Below, piece after piece: positions 9,860-21,374 of a stretch of 64,000 nucleotides of DNA. Below the pieces are notes generated by a model that was not told the origin of the DNA, did no database searches, and saw nothing but the letters and a program-made list of their open reading frames with translations. Each line of letters begins with the position of its first letter. The first letter of the stretch is position 1. The stretch covers positions 16,298,501 to 16,362,500 of the forward strand of contig NC_012870.2 of the NCBI RefSeq assembly GCF_000003195.3, in the 5' to 3' direction. This DNA comes from Sorghum bicolor (taxonomy: Eukaryota; Streptophyta; Magnoliopsida; Poales; Poaceae). Made by a program: the position numbers and the translations under genes.

Positions 9860-11350
9860 CTAACGTCAATATCAAAAAAATGCATACAAACAGATCATAC
9901 TGCAGGAGCGCGATTGATAATTATTGTCATTTCTCAATTTCATAACCTCAAGGAACTGACATAAGAGATTAAGAAATGAATATATTAAGCAAGAGAGATT
10001 TCATAAATTGGAGGAGACATTAGTTGCACTGTTGCAGTTCACAGTAGCATAAAAGCTTAGTTCTTCTGTCAAAAGTGTGGACTAAAGGAAATATGACCTT
10101 ACCACTAAATCCTCCAGGGTGAGGTGTAGGCAAATTGAAGAAATTTGGTTTCATTGGAGAAGCAAATAACTAAATTGCTATCGGCCCACTATGACCGTTG
10201 TTCCAGCATAAAGCGCATTAGTGCTAGCAAAGAAACATTCTAACTAGTAGTAGAGTTCATGTAAAAAGAAAGAAACTAAATGATCAGATAGTGTAAAAAA
10301 CAAATTCTAATCGTAAGGTGAAACTAACATGCAGCAGCATCAATGCCATTGCATAGAGTAGAAGCAAGTAATGTCGTATGGGACCATAAAAACTTAAATT
10401 ATGCTGATTGTCGTCAACTGAAAAAAAACTCTATTATTTGCTACTAATGTGGCCTAACCACAAATATTGTCATGTGTGACCACAAAAACTTAAATGCTAT
10501 GCACTCTAGCATCATGTGTTGATTTCTTATAACTATAAATAATTTGTATCAATGGTGATCATCTCTGAACAATAACATTCTGCACATCTGAACAGGTACT
10601 AGAACTAGTCCCTCAGCTAACAAAACAGTGGTAAATACCACCAGCCCTCTCTGAATGAATCAGAACTGACAAGCTTCCTCATTCGGTCAGCAAATCGATG
10701 CACAGTTACAATAACGTAGCCTTACATCACGTGTAGGAGGCCAGGTTGCAAACCAAGGGCTGCGAAGTGACATCCATCGAGAGGCATCTTCGAATGAATA
10801 CACTATATTACACAACACAATTGGTATTGGTAACAGTTACACAATCAGCATTGGCAGTCAAGACAAACTCACCTTGCTGCAGTTCAAGAGGAGCTCCTGA
10901 CCGTGACCTGGGCCGAACGCATACTACAGTCGAATCATCAAACTGTAGCAAGAAGGGAAACGAGAAGTAGGAGATGTGCAAACGAGGAGCAAGAGAAGGG
11001 GATCTGGAGGAGGGGAACCTGGATCTGCCAGTAGTGTTGGCAGGTGACGCGGTGGTGGCCCTGGTGGCGGGTAGGACGACCGCCCTAGGTGTATCGACCG
11101 AACCCTAGGTGTACTCTCATTTTTAATAAACTACATTACGTATGTATTCATACTCGTTTATCGGTTTGAGTATGTTCATATATTTATATTAAGATATTCT
11201 AGATCTTACCATGCAAAAAATTTTCAAAGGAATTCATATTTTTTAATATATTACTAAAATGTCACTAGTATATATAATAAGTATAATCACATACTCTATG
11301 TATGTATGCATACTTAATATATATACTATTTCAAATGGTTTAGTACGATT
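9860..11350. other. Intergenic stretch, no clear gene
   Basis: No long open frame or transposon end is evident. One thing stands out: on the minus strand, roughly 11050-10873 is GC-rich and ends CTGCAGCAAG followed by GTGAGTTTG, an excellent splice donor. This could be the first exon of a gene whose remainder was replaced when Tat copy 3 arrived, or a non-coding leader. The interval 11100-11370 is AT-rich and featureless. Confidence 0.3.
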
Positions 11351-11497
11351 CTACGTATACTTTATCGGGCCATGTACGCCATAAATCTAGAGATATTCAG
11401 ATATATGTCTCAGTGGGCCGGAAAGGCCCGACAAGAGGATGCCGAACGTTTCTTCGGCCATGAAGGCCCAACCACGAGCGAACTTCGTAGACGCCGA

Positions 11498-11504
11498 TAT
11501 ATAT
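11498..11504 (+). promoter_or_regulatory. TATA-like element before the DUF1618 gene
   Basis: TATATAT lies about 127 bases before the ATG at 11631. It is followed by a pyrimidine- and CCGCCG-rich leader (11520-11630) typical of grass 5' untranslated regions. Position and composition fit a core promoter; there is no further proof. Confidence 0.4.
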
Positions 11505-11630
11505 CGTATTTATCCTTCGTTTTAGGTTTCTTCCCCCGCCGCCGTCACCGCCGCTCAGATCTGGCGGAGACGCTCCCTGCTCCTCCAGTTCGCACGGAAG
11601 AAGATCGCTATCCCCACTGATCCGTCAACC

Positions 11631-14123
11631 ATGAGCCGATCCTTAGTCCTTGCCCGTCCGCCTCTGTTGTACCCCGACGATCTGGATCCGCCTCCGGCTT
11701 CCATCCTCGTCGACCCGCGCGGCTACATCGACGACCGCACCAACGCCACCACCGCCGAAGGCGTCACAAGCAAAGGCAAGCGCATCAAGGTAACCTTCTG
11801 GATTGTTAACCCGCCGCGCTGCTCCTGCTTCACAGTCTACAGCCCGGATTTAGAGAAATCCGCGTTCGGCGGCATTCCCATGCTCCTCAGCACAGAAGAC
11901 GACCTCGCCATGCTTCGCGTCCCGATCTGCCGTCTGGGTGGGGACGGTGTCGCGTGGAACAACGACCACTTTGTCTATCACGCCGGCGACGAGAATAAGC
12001 CTCCGTCGCTGGATTTGATCCCCAGGGATCCCGGTCGAGTCTTTGACGAAAACGTTGGCCTCCTGCGCTGCCGTGCTGGCGACATGTATTTCATTGCTAT
12101 ACTCTGCTGGGCATACTGCGTGGGAAAGTACGAACTGCACCTCTACAGCTCCAAGACAGAGACATGGAGCTGCAAGATGATGTACCTTGCTTCATTAGAG
12201 CAGAAGTTGCTCTACACCTACCCCAGCAAGGTGATCACTATTGGAGGGGAGCATGGGTCCATAGGTTGGGTTGACCTCTGGCGAGGCATCCTCGTATGCG
12301 ACGTCCTCAAGGACAGCTCCGAGCTTCGCTACATCCCACTGCCACCTCCATTGGTGCCCAGGAAACTCAAGGGTCCTCCATTGTATGTTCGTGACATCAT
12401 TGTTGTTGAAGGCTACATCAAGTACTTCGAGATGTGTTCACATATTGTCGGACCTGAAGCTTGGAAGGCAGTCACATGGGAAAGGAAGGATTCTTGGGAT
12501 GAGTGGAAGAAGGACTGCGTGATTGAAGTTCCCAAGTACCCAGCACAGACCAACCCTGATCAGCAGGAGGCTGAAACCAAAACCCTACCAACCTTGAAGG
12601 GATTCTACTCAGGTTATCCAGCCCTGAGCCACCACGACAGTGGTGTTGTTTACATATTGGACAGACACGGCCTCGAGGACACAGACGTAACTGTGCTTGC
12701 AGTTGATATGAGGAAACAGACTCTAAAGGGTGTGGCTAATTGTTACTCTCCGAGGCCGCTGGGTTACAGTTCCGTCTACTTTGGAAGTGGGATCTCCAAA
12801 CATCTGCTTTCCCCCAGGTAATGTTGTATTGTAGACTCATTATGTGTATGCTTATGTCTCAGGCTTACATACACAACTTCTTACCTAGGTCTCGCATTTG
12901 GAACTGCATATAAAGGCTACATTATGGTTCTAGCATGTATAGATACTAAATGCTGTTTTAAACACATCCATACTTGTGTTAATTATAATGTACGCCCTTT
13001 CATTTTATGGGGCAGTCACGAGTTTTATAATGTAATAATCCAGTAGTCTCCAACCAAGAATGAGCCTCACATAAAAATTATATTGTTGGATTCATACCTG
13101 AAAAGTAGTTTCTATTTGTTATTAACTTATGACTACATATTTTAGTGTTGTAGTGGAGTAGACACTAAAAGTCAGTCTAGCTTTGGAGAGCATGCTTAGT
13201 CAAACCATGCTGTATACTGCCTCCATCCCATAACAGTTGTCATTCTAGCCTTCTACACTTGTCTCAGATTAGGCCCTCTTTGGTAGGACTTTGGCTTCTC
13301 CAAAAACAGAAGCAAGGAAAATATGGGACTGTTTGGTTAGGTGGCTAATTCCTGACCAGGCCTGCTGGAGCTAAGATGAAGATGTTTGGTTCCCTGTTCT
13401 TAAGCCTTAGCCAGGCTAGAGCTCGCCGCCGTACAGGCCTTGGCCTGGCTCCCAGAGAATGGACATGGGATCCGTTTTTCTGGGGCCAGGCTTGGGCCAG
13501 CTCACTCGTGAAGTCTTTCCCGATTCCTGTCACCCCCTCTGCTCTCCTTTTGCTCGCCTCCTCTGCTCGTGAAGTCAGTGCCTTGTGGAGTCCTCCGCCA
13601 CACTTCTCCTCGCCCTCTCTCTCCCTGTTGCTGTTGGCCAAGCAGAAGCACGCGGCGGTGGGGGAGCACGGCGACGTGACTGTGGGTCCGACGAGCTCTG
13701 CCAGGAACATGGCCAGCAAGGCCCGCGCACTGCAGCGGTAGGCCTTGAAGAGCAGCTTCATGTGCGCCGGGGACGGGGAGGATGGGTTCGAGGCAGGGGA
13801 CTCGTGCACAGGCACTTCGAGCATGGACGCGGGTGGCATTGGACGCGACATGGTGTGGAAGTTGAGCTCAGGTCATGGGCGCGGCGGGTGGAGGTGGCGC
13901 AGCGGACGCCATGGGCGCATCGGAGGCTAACAGCATAGAGGTCAACGCCCGGAAACCGCGACACAACTGCTTTGTTGGTTATCCAAAGCACACACACGAA
14001 CGCTGCGGGCTGCTCAGCTCCATCAGGCAGCAGCTTTGGTCCGCTCGCTAGCTCCAGCTTGCAGCAGATCGTGTGTCCGTGCCATTAGCATTGCTACTTC
14101 CATGGCCCACCACAAGCAGGGGC

Positions 14124-14175
<52 letters not shown>

Positions 14176-15306
14176 GAGGGAGGGAGGGAGGTAGAGAGAG
14201 AGATGCCCAGCACCTGTTCAATAGAATGCTGCAAAGAGGGTAATCTTACCAGGCTCAAAATGTGGTGATCCTATACAAACCAAAGCAAGCAGCCAAACAA
14301 ACTCTCATAGAAACGAGACCAAGGATAGAAGTCCAACCAATCACACATGTTGGCCTACTAAAGACAGGCCTAACTTGACCAGGCTCCGATCGTAGGCAGG
14401 CTCCAATTAAGCCAAGAAACCAAACAGACCCTATATGTTTCAGTGGCTTTGGCTTCTAGGCCCAAAACAACTTTAGCTTCAATGCTTTTGGCTTCGGTTC
14501 CGTTCCTGTGCGTGCTTGTTCAGTAGGGCTTCTAGTTAAGCTGGTGGAGAAGCCCCTACAAAAGCCATACATCTCCTCGTTCCCTGTGCACCACACCTTT
14601 TTCACTCCTTAATCCCTGTGTCCAGAGCTAGAATGAAAACTAATATGGCATGGATGGATTGCTATTTTATAATGTGAAGATTCAGTTCTATGTATTAAGT
14701 TTATCTTAAAATGAGGAGTTCAAGTCTGACCACCAAATACCATCCTTATATTCATTAGATGGTATTCAAATTGATTGTAATATTCTTTACTTAGGTCTCT
14801 GTCCTCAAATTTTCTGTGCTGTAACTTGTTCCTGTTATCGATCAGACCGATGCAAAATTTGCAATCACAAAGCAACACTTCTTGCACATAATCATATTAG
14901 TTAGATAATTGTTCTGCTATTACGGCATGTTGTAGTTAGATAATCTACTTTGCTCATCTTCTTGCTGTCATTTGAACTAAAAATATTTCCATCAAACAGA
15001 AATTAAGCACAATTACTGAGTTGTCTAGAACTACCAATTTGTGAGCCTGCTTCTTTGTGGTCTGTTCTGAATTTACTACTGTTCAATTTAAACTGATTTT
15101 GTACCAGAGCAGATTTTGTTAAATAATATACACTGTTTTACAGAGGGAACGCTGCTACTGAACCAAGTAAGCACAAAACTCTGCAATTTGGCAATCAAGG
15201 AGGTCCAAGGAAGAATGTGCAATCTGAGATGAGTTCTAAAAAGTTGATGGAACACACTGCAAGTGTAGAGGAAGACGATGCCGTCGTAACCAAGCTGACA
15301 ACCTAG
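11631..15306 (+). CDS. DUF1618 domain protein, two exons
   Basis: Exon 1 is 11631-12817 and exon 2 is 15144-15306. The donor is CCCAG|GTAATG and the acceptor TTTTACAG|AGGG. Splicing joins AG to A to complete an Arg codon, and the frame then runs open to TAG at 15304-15306, giving 449 residues. Unspliced, the first frame would stop at TAA 12819-12821, inside the donor. The DUF1618 family is recognised from the block near residues 209-235 (GWVDLWRGILVCDVL, then ELRYIPLP), which is its hallmark, and from the overall two-part layout. DUF1618 proteins are abundant in grasses and have no established biochemical function; no signal peptide or membrane helix is obvious. The start ATG at 11631 follows a GC-rich leader with TATATAT about 127 bases upstream. 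Exon 2 adds a short polar, lysine-rich tail, common in the family. No stop or frameshift is seen, so this is the one apparently intact host gene here. Expression is unproven. Confidence 0.82.
13324..14431 (+). mobile_element. Non-autonomous DNA transposon in the intron
   Basis: Ends are GGGACTGTTTGGTTAG and, inverted, GGGTCTGTTTGGTTTC, a 16-base imperfect terminal inverted repeat; TAT flanks both sides as a possible 3-bp target duplication. These features suggest a PIF/Harbinger-like element, though hAT cannot be excluded. The interior (13370-13930) is GC-rich with overlapping short frames that resemble no known protein. The flanks at about 13268-13310 and 14445-14580 share TTGGCTTCT-type sequence and may be halves of an older MITE into which this element inserted. 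Confidence 0.55.
14130..14203 (+). repeat. (GA)n microsatellite with G-run
   Basis: About 17 GA units (14131-14164) are followed by a run of roughly 12 G and then GGGA/GAGA repeats. It lies within the intronic transposon. The G-run is prone to slippage and its exact length may be uncertain. Confidence 0.9.
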
Positions 15307-15754
15307 AAGTTCCTGTGAAGAATGATATCAACTGAACTCCTAAGCTTATGGAAGAAGCCACGAGTTTAGAGAAAGACAGGAAGTAAGGTGTGCAAGGAAT
15401 TCTTGCGGTGGAACAAATGACTAGTTCTGTGTGTGGTCTAGAGGCTTGTTATGGTATAATGCACCCGAAATCAGAAGCTAGATGCTGTCTGTATTCTGTT
15501 TCTTTATCCTCGTACCAACATTGTCTTCTGTTTGCTCTATTGGAAGTCGACAACTATGCCAACGCTTAAACTTATCTGCTTACGTCATCAGTTCATCTTG
15601 GTTGGGTGCGAATGAAGGGAATGTTCATGCGGGGTGAATCCATAAAAGAATAGAAATTTCACTGCTTTTTGCCCTCTTTATCACTGCTACCATGCTTATC
15701 CCTTGAGTAGCCGGCTACCAAGCTTAGTTGTGATCAGTAACTAGTTTTACTATA
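15307..15754 (+). other. Probable 3' flank of the DUF1618 gene
   Basis: This directly follows the stop codon and has no open frame of note. It is presumably 3' untranslated region and terminator sequence; no exact AATAAA was identified at a convincing place. Confidence 0.4.
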
Positions 15755-15758
15755 ATAA

Positions 15759-16004
15759 GGCCTTGTTTACTTCCAAATTTTTTTGCAAAATATGAATAGT
15801 AGTACTTTCGTTTGTATTTGACAAATATTGTCCAATTATGGACTAACTAGACTCAAAAGATTCGTCTTGCCAATTCTGATCAAATTATGCAGTTAGTTTT
15901 TATTTTTATCTATATTTAATACTCTATGCATACGTTTAAAGATTCGATGTGACGGGAAATCTGAAAATTTTTGAAAAATTTTTGAGGAACTAAATAAGAA
16001 GTCC
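15759..16004 (-). mobile_element. Decayed Tourist-type MITE
   Basis: It begins TAA then GGCCTTGTTTACTTCC. It contains TTGTCCAATTATGGACTAAC and TTCGTCTTGCC blocks in reverse orientation to the 1141 copy, and ends near GAGGAACTAAATAAGAAGTCC. The right inverted repeat has several substitutions, so the end is approximate. Confidence 0.7.
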
Positions 16005-16422
16005 ATAGTATCTCTCTCACTAATAGAACGAATTAACGAAACATAGTAATTCCTGAATGGACGATGTCTGTGGACAGTGTATTTGAGAAGAGAGCTCATC
16101 GCCCAGTCAGATCATCCAAGCTGTAGCTAATTGATCTTCTCGATTTCATTACAGTGCTTGCCTATGAAAATATAACTAACAAAGAATCTAATGATACTTG
16201 GTTGGTACCAAAAATATTATTATTTTACTATATAAATTTGGTCAAACTTGAAAAACTTTGACTCTCCAAGATTCTTGGAATAACTTATAATTTGGAACGG
16301 AGGGAGTACAAAAGCATAGAATCTCAGCTAAGCGCTGTAAACGAGATATTTGCTATTATAGCAACCACACATTCAGTCTAGACATGCCAGAGATTAAGTT
16401 TGTTTTTATAATTAAGGATTAA

Positions 16423-16665
16423 GGCCTTGTTTAGATTCAAAATTTTTTTGGATTTTGACACTGTAGCACTTTTGTTTTTATTTGACAAACATTGTCCAAT
16501 TATGGAGTAACTAGGCTTAAAAGATTTGTATCGTGATTTACAGATAAACTGTGTAATTAGTTATCTTTTTTATCTATATTTAATGTTCCATGTATGTGCC
16601 GCAAGATTTGATGTGATGGGAAATCTTGTAAAGTTTTGGGTTTTTGGGTGCATCTAAACAAGGCC
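16423..16665 (-). mobile_element. Tourist-type MITE (PIF/Harbinger)
   Basis: GGCCTTGTTTAGAT at the left and ATCTAAACAAGGCC at the right form perfect inverted repeats. They are flanked by TAA target duplications (16420-16422 and 16666-16668). It is 243 bp long and belongs to the same family as the other three MITEs. Confidence 0.9.
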
Positions 16666-16771
16666 TAAAGCATTCTGCCCAGCCATACGCCAGACACTAG
16701 TTTTCTTTTGAATTTTCTCCAATCCAAATTGGGCCTAATCATGTGTGGGCCTGGCCCGTTCCATCTCCAGC

Positions 16772-17140
16772 CTAGCAGTCACGACTCCTGCAGGACGACA
16801 TAGTGCTGGAGCTCATCCATTGTGCCTCAATGCTGGTATTCCCCAGCTTGACTTTGACGCTCTCCAGTGAAGCGTGAATGCCGGCGCGGGACTTCCTCGG
16901 CTTGACTTCCATCCCCTCTAGAGAGGCTTGAATGGCGGCGTGGAGCAGGAGCGCTGTAGCGGCATGACTTCCCATGTCGGCGTGAGGACCGGTCGGGCCA
17001 TCGGGGAGCTGTGGGTGCGGCGTGGCGCGGTGCCGCCTGGTGCGGGAGGGGCTGCGGCATGACGCTTGAACCTCCGCGTGGGAAAAGTGAAAAATCTCTG
17101 AATTCTGAGGTTGTAGGGGTAGGGGAGGCACAGTTACCAT
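16772..17140 (-). other. GC-rich segment with an open frame, unrecognised
   Basis: A minus-strand frame of 122 codons contains an internal repeat: residues reading IQASLEGMEVKP and IHASLESVKVKL lie about 20 residues apart, matching repeated GCTTGACTT blocks in the DNA. No family is recognised. The repeat and the absence of splice or promoter context make a truncated gene fragment more likely than an active gene. Confidence 0.25.
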
Positions 17141-17255
17141 ACTAACCTTCCACTCATAAGATTAATTAGAGATTAAAGATATCTACCTACAAGGTATGAA
17201 GATTTCTGTTAAAAATGGCAAGTCAACACTTCTGTTATAAAGATATCTACCTACT

Positions 17256-17354
17256 TGGCTTTATGATGAACCTTTATGCAGTATTTCCCCTGATCTTTTT
17301 AAACTTTGCAATCAGAAGGAGATTACTGTTTCCCAGGTGGTCAGCGATGAAATA
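17256..17354 (+). pseudogene. LINE-like reverse-transcriptase C-terminal scrap
   Basis: A plus-strand frame of 32 codons beginning WLYDEPLCS, with PDLFKLCNQKEITV, closely resembles the region near the zf-RVT domain of plant LINE and LINE-derived RT proteins. It stops at a TGA and is then cut at 17373 by the Athila segment. It is too short to be certain. Confidence 0.4.
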
Positions 17355-17372
17355 CACTGAACTGTTATACAT

Positions 17373-18522
17373 AGGGTAACTTGTCTTTCCATGCCGTTCC
17401 CATTTCATTTACTGTCTTCTGAAGAATATTCTTGATTTGTTTGTTGGAAGTCTCTGCTTGGCCACTTGTCTGAGGATGATAGGGGGTAGCGACGTTGTGA
17501 CGGATTCCATGTTTTGATAGATATTGCTTGAAGCGTTTGTCGATGAAGTGTGCTCCTCCATCACTTATCACTACTCTGGGGACTCCAAATCTTGGAAATA
17601 TAATTTCTTCAAACATCCTCTTTGAACTGACGTTGTCGGCATGCTTGCAAGGTAATGCCTCTACCCACTTGGAGACATAGTCAGCTGCCACCAAGATGTA
17701 CTCACACTTCTTTGATGGAGGAAATGGACCCATGTAGTCTATTCCCCAGACATCAAAGAGCTCAATCTGAAGGTTGTTGGTGAGTGGCATTGCATCCCTT
17801 GTATTTATGTTTCCGTGCCTTTGACATGGCCCACATCTTCTGATATATTGCTTCGTGTCTTCATACATTGTAGGCCAGTAGAATCCACACTGCCAGATCT
17901 TTGAATGTGTACGGAATGCTCCATAGTGACCTCCATATGGTGATGAATGACATCTGTCGATGATCTTCCATCCTTCCTCAGTGGTCACACATCTCCTGAG
18001 TAAGCCATCAGAGCATACTCGGAAGAGGTATGGCTCATCCCATATATGTGAACGACTTTCTTGAATAAGCTTCTTCTTGTTTGCTCCTGGTGGTACATAC
18101 CCTGAAACCATAAAATTAACAATATCTGCATACCAGGGGTCAGACCTGTTAATCCCGTAGAGCATGTCGTCCCGGAGTGAATCATTGATGGGGGTTTCCT
18201 GTGGACTCTTAAAATACATTCTAGACAAGTGATCAGCAACAGAATTTTCTACTCCCTTTTTATCTTTTATTTCTAAGTCAAATTCTTGGAGTAATAAGAT
18301 CCATCTAATCAGGCGAGGTTTAGCATCTTTTTTAGTGAGCAAATATTTTAGTGCAGCATGATCAGTGTAAACAATTATTTTAGCTCCAACTAAATAAGAT
18401 CTAAATTTATCAATGGCAAAAACAACAGCCAGAAGCTCTTTTTCAGTGGTTGCATAGTTAAGTTGAGCTCCTGTCAAAGTTTTACTGGCATAAGCAATTG
18501 CATGATGCTTCTTATTTTTAGT
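17373..18522 (-). pseudogene. Athila A RNase H and integrase (truncated)
   Basis: The frame opens after an in-frame TAA near 18522 (CAA in copy B). It carries RNase H residues around [15 protein letters not shown] and [11 protein letters not shown]. Next is the integrase zinc finger (His-His-Cys-Cys, from [15 protein letters not shown] to [10 protein letters not shown]) and the catalytic core: Asp in GIDYMGPF, Asp in ISDGGAHF and Glu in GQAETSNKQ, a DD35E arrangement. It ends at the deletion breakpoint 17373, removing the C-terminal domain. Confidence 0.85.
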
Positions 18523-19485
18523 TTATCCCAATACTGCCCCTACAGCATAATCACTGGCATCACACATAATTTCAAAAGGCAACGACCAATCAGGGGGTTG
18601 AATGATTGGTGCAGAGATGAGTGCTTTCTTTAATAAATTGAAAGATGTTAGACATGCATCATCAAATTCGAAAGGAGCATCCTTGGCTAGCAAAAGAGTA
18701 AGTGGTCTAGCAATGAATGAAAAATCTTTTATGAATCTACGATAAAAACCAGCATGGCCAAGAAAGCTTCGAATTCCTTTTATATTCGCAGGTGGAGGTA
18801 GTTGTTCAATTACTTCAATTTTAGCCTTGTCTACCTCAATTCCTCTTTCAGACACTAAGTGTCCCAGCACTATTTCTTCCCTAACCATAAAATGACATTT
18901 TTCCCAATTAAGGATTAAGTGCTTTTCTTCACATCTTTGCAAAACCTTGTCTAAGTTTTCAAGACAACTATCAAAAGTTTTTCCATAAACAGAGAAATCA
19001 TCCATGAAAACTTCCATAATCTCTTCAATCATATCAGAAAATATAGACATCATGCATCTTTGAAAAGAAGTTGGTGCATTACATAACCCAAAAGACATTC
19101 TACGATAAGCATAAGTTCCATATGGGCATGTAAAAGTGGTTTTGCTTTGATCATCAGGATGGATCGGGATTTGATGATACCCTGAATATCCATCTAAGAA
19201 ACAGAAGAACGAATGGTTTGCTAATCGCTCTAGCATCTCATCTATGAAAGGTAAAGGAAAGTGATCTTTTCTCGTGGCTTTTTTTAGTTTTCTATAGTCT
19301 ATGCACATCCGCCATCCTGTGATGGTGCGTTGCGGAATTAGCTCATTCTTTTCATTCATAATAACAGTCATGCCTCCCTTTTTAGGCACAACTTGCACTG
19401 GGCTTACCCACTCACTGTGCGGCATAGGATATATAATCCCTGCATGCAGCAACTTTATAACTTCCTTTTTAACTACCTCTCTCAT
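18523..19485 (-). pseudogene. Athila A reverse transcriptase
   Basis: A 320-codon open frame contains the Ty3/gypsy RT blocks in order: [10 protein letters not shown], the [10 protein letters not shown] palm motif, SFGLCNAP, and the catalytic FMDDFSVYG (YxDD family, two Asp present), then the start of RNase H at [13 protein letters not shown]. Lineage Athila is indicated by [20 protein letters not shown]. It would copy element RNA to DNA in cytoplasmic particles. It is separated from the protease part by a TGA at 19513-19515 that copy B also has. Mutations include Lys for Asn in the YRKLNKAT motif. Confidence 0.88.
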
Positions 19486-19739
19486 AGTGTTGTTAAGTCT
19501 ACATTGGGGTTCTCAAGAGGGTGAAACAGAAGGATCTGTCGGAATACGATGGGTACAAATCATAGGACTGATTCCTGTAAGATCTTGAAATGAGTAGCCG
19601 AAAACTGAGTGATGTTTCTCAAGAATGGTCATTAATCGCAGAGTTTGATCCTGAGTGAGTTTATCGCTAATGATCATAGGGAACTCTGGATTATTGTTTA
19701 GGAAAGCATATGTAAGACCGGGTGGTAAAGTTTTAAGCT

Positions 19740-20696
19740 CTATGGGGGTCTAGGTGTTTCTGCAAACTCATCTAAGGGTTCAGGCTCAGAAGGTTTGTCT
19801 TCTTCTTCTGTGAAGAAAGGAGTTTCGTCTTCTAAGTCTGGTTCATCTAAAAGCTCTAGAGATGCAGCCTTTACTTCCTCCATAGGATCAGGCAAAAGAT
19901 ATGATTCGGCCTCATTGTTTAAGGAGTGTGAAATTGTTATCGGGAATTTAAAAGTTTTTCCAAAAGAAATGTGTAGCTTTCCAGTATGACCTTCATAAAG
20001 GAGTCTTCTAAAAGGTTGTCCTATCAACAGGTCAAAGTCCCATGTATCAAAGATATAGAAGTTCAAATGAACCATGGAGCCTTCTACCGTAAGAGGTAGG
20101 ACATTAATAATTCCAAGACTGGGGACCAATCGTCCCGAAGATTCCTTTGTGACCTTTGTTGTGGGGGTTAAGACAATATTTTTAATTAGTTTAAGTGCAA
20201 AAGATTCAGACATGATGTTGATCCCCACAACAGGATTATAATGAGCATTAAATCGATCAGAATTATAAGCACAGCGTATAGTTATAGAGGGTGTGTCCAC
20301 ACGGATCACATCAGAGGAAAGCTCTGATTCCTCCAACCATTCGCTACTCATGACTGAGATAAGCTCTCTTAATTGATATTCACTTGGTAAATAAATGCTA
20401 AATTGGCCGTTTTGGGGTTTGTCAATAGAATGGTAGTTTGAAATATTTCCAAAATCGGCAAAAAGATCGGATTCTATATCCAACATGAAGTCCGGTGGTG
20501 GAATTTCTTCCTCTTGTGGCTCAGAACTTGGGATAGCTAAAGTAGATGAAGAATTTGGCAAAGTGTCTACTTCGGCTTTGTAGGTTTCATCATGAAGGGT
20601 ATTATTCATCTCAGCTTCTAGGATTCTATCTAGGATCACTCTAGCTTCATCAGCAGGGATGCGAAAGAAAGAACCTCTAGACATTGTGTGTAGCAT
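19740..20696 (-). pseudogene. Athila A gag C-terminus and protease-like domain
   Basis: This frame follows the gag segment with a shift near 20710. It has an acidic linker, then a retropepsin-like fold region ending in WDFDLLIGQPF, which corresponds to the conserved hydrophobic-Leu-Ile-Gly motif of retroviral-type proteases. The place where the catalytic Asp-Ser/Thr-Gly should lie instead reads NPVVGINIMS. Copy B has the same residues, so this is a family trait rather than local decay. Confidence 0.7.
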
Positions 20697-20720
20697 TTGT
20701 TTGTTATTTTTCTGAAGACC

Positions 20721-21242
20721 TCAAAAGAAGTGAAATAAAAGAACAGGGTACAAAAGATTAAGGTTTGGACTAGATTCTAAAAGATCAGAAAAATGTTTCC
20801 AGGATTTTCCCAAAGTTTCATTATCTTTTTGTTTAAAAGATAGGACTTCGAGTCTAAGGTCGGCTATACGGTCGAGGGAATAGAAATCTAGACAAAAGTT
20901 GGCTCGTAAAACTCCCCATTCACCTTGTTGTTGACTTACCTTCTGACTGTACCATTGTCTAGCTTCTCCCCTTAAGGAAAAAGGAAAAAGCTTCCAACGT
21001 AAAGTTTTATCAGAAATGCCTTCAATGCGAAGACAATCACATGTTTGTTCAAAATCTCTAATATGAAGGTAAGGGTTTTCGTCTTTCTTTCCCGAAAAAG
21101 ATAGGTTTTGAATCATGGCAATCAACCTAGAACTTAACTTATACTGGGATGTTTGGATAGGCTGTGATGATTCCCATGGTAAAAGGTCAGTTACTGAAGG
21201 GATCGCAGATTCATGGATCGATTTAGAATTTTGGTTTTCCAT
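20721..21242 (-). pseudogene. Athila A gag N-terminus
   Basis: Starts at ATG 21242-21240 with MENQNSKS. The retrotransposon gag domain follows: DFEQTCDCLRI, FPFSLRGEARQWY and SLDRIADLRLEVLSFKQ are characteristic of Athila/Tat gag. The frame breaks near 20721, where copy B reads on. Gag would form the cytoplasmic particle that packages element RNA. Confidence 0.82.
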
Positions 21243-21349
21243 ATGGTAAGAGTAAAGAAAATAAATACAGAATATAAAAGATAAGAAAAGATAAAAGTAT
21301 AGATACAAGCTAGTAGTAAGACGCAGGTTATCTCAGCAACCGTCTTTCT

Positions 21350-21367
21350 CCCCGGCAACGGCGCCAA
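21350..21367 (-). promoter_or_regulatory. Primer binding site of Athila A
   Basis: On the minus strand, TGGCGCCGTTGCCGGGG follows the LTR end by a few bases. This matches the 3' end of plant tRNA-Asp, the usual primer of Athila and related lineages. Confidence 0.88.
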
Positions 21368-21374
21368 AAATGCT

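Larger units (their letters stand above)
12818..15143 (+). other. Intron of the DUF1618 gene
   Basis: A 2,326-bp intron, long because it carries a DNA transposon (13324-14431) nested in remnants of an older MITE-like sequence. It is AT-rich apart from the transposon. The donor GTAATG and acceptor TGTTTTACAG are canonical. Sequence at 12822-13265 and 14600-15140 shows nothing further. Confidence 0.72.

Noticed and set aside
11850..12140. Minus-strand open frame across the DUF1618 gene
   Set aside because: It is a shadow of the plus-strand coding sequence, has no promoter or family match, and reverses the codon pattern of the real frame.
13345..13938. Overlapping frames of 117-168 codons in the intronic transposon
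   Set aside because: Open on both strands through GC-rich sequence, with no recognisable domain and no conservation evidence.
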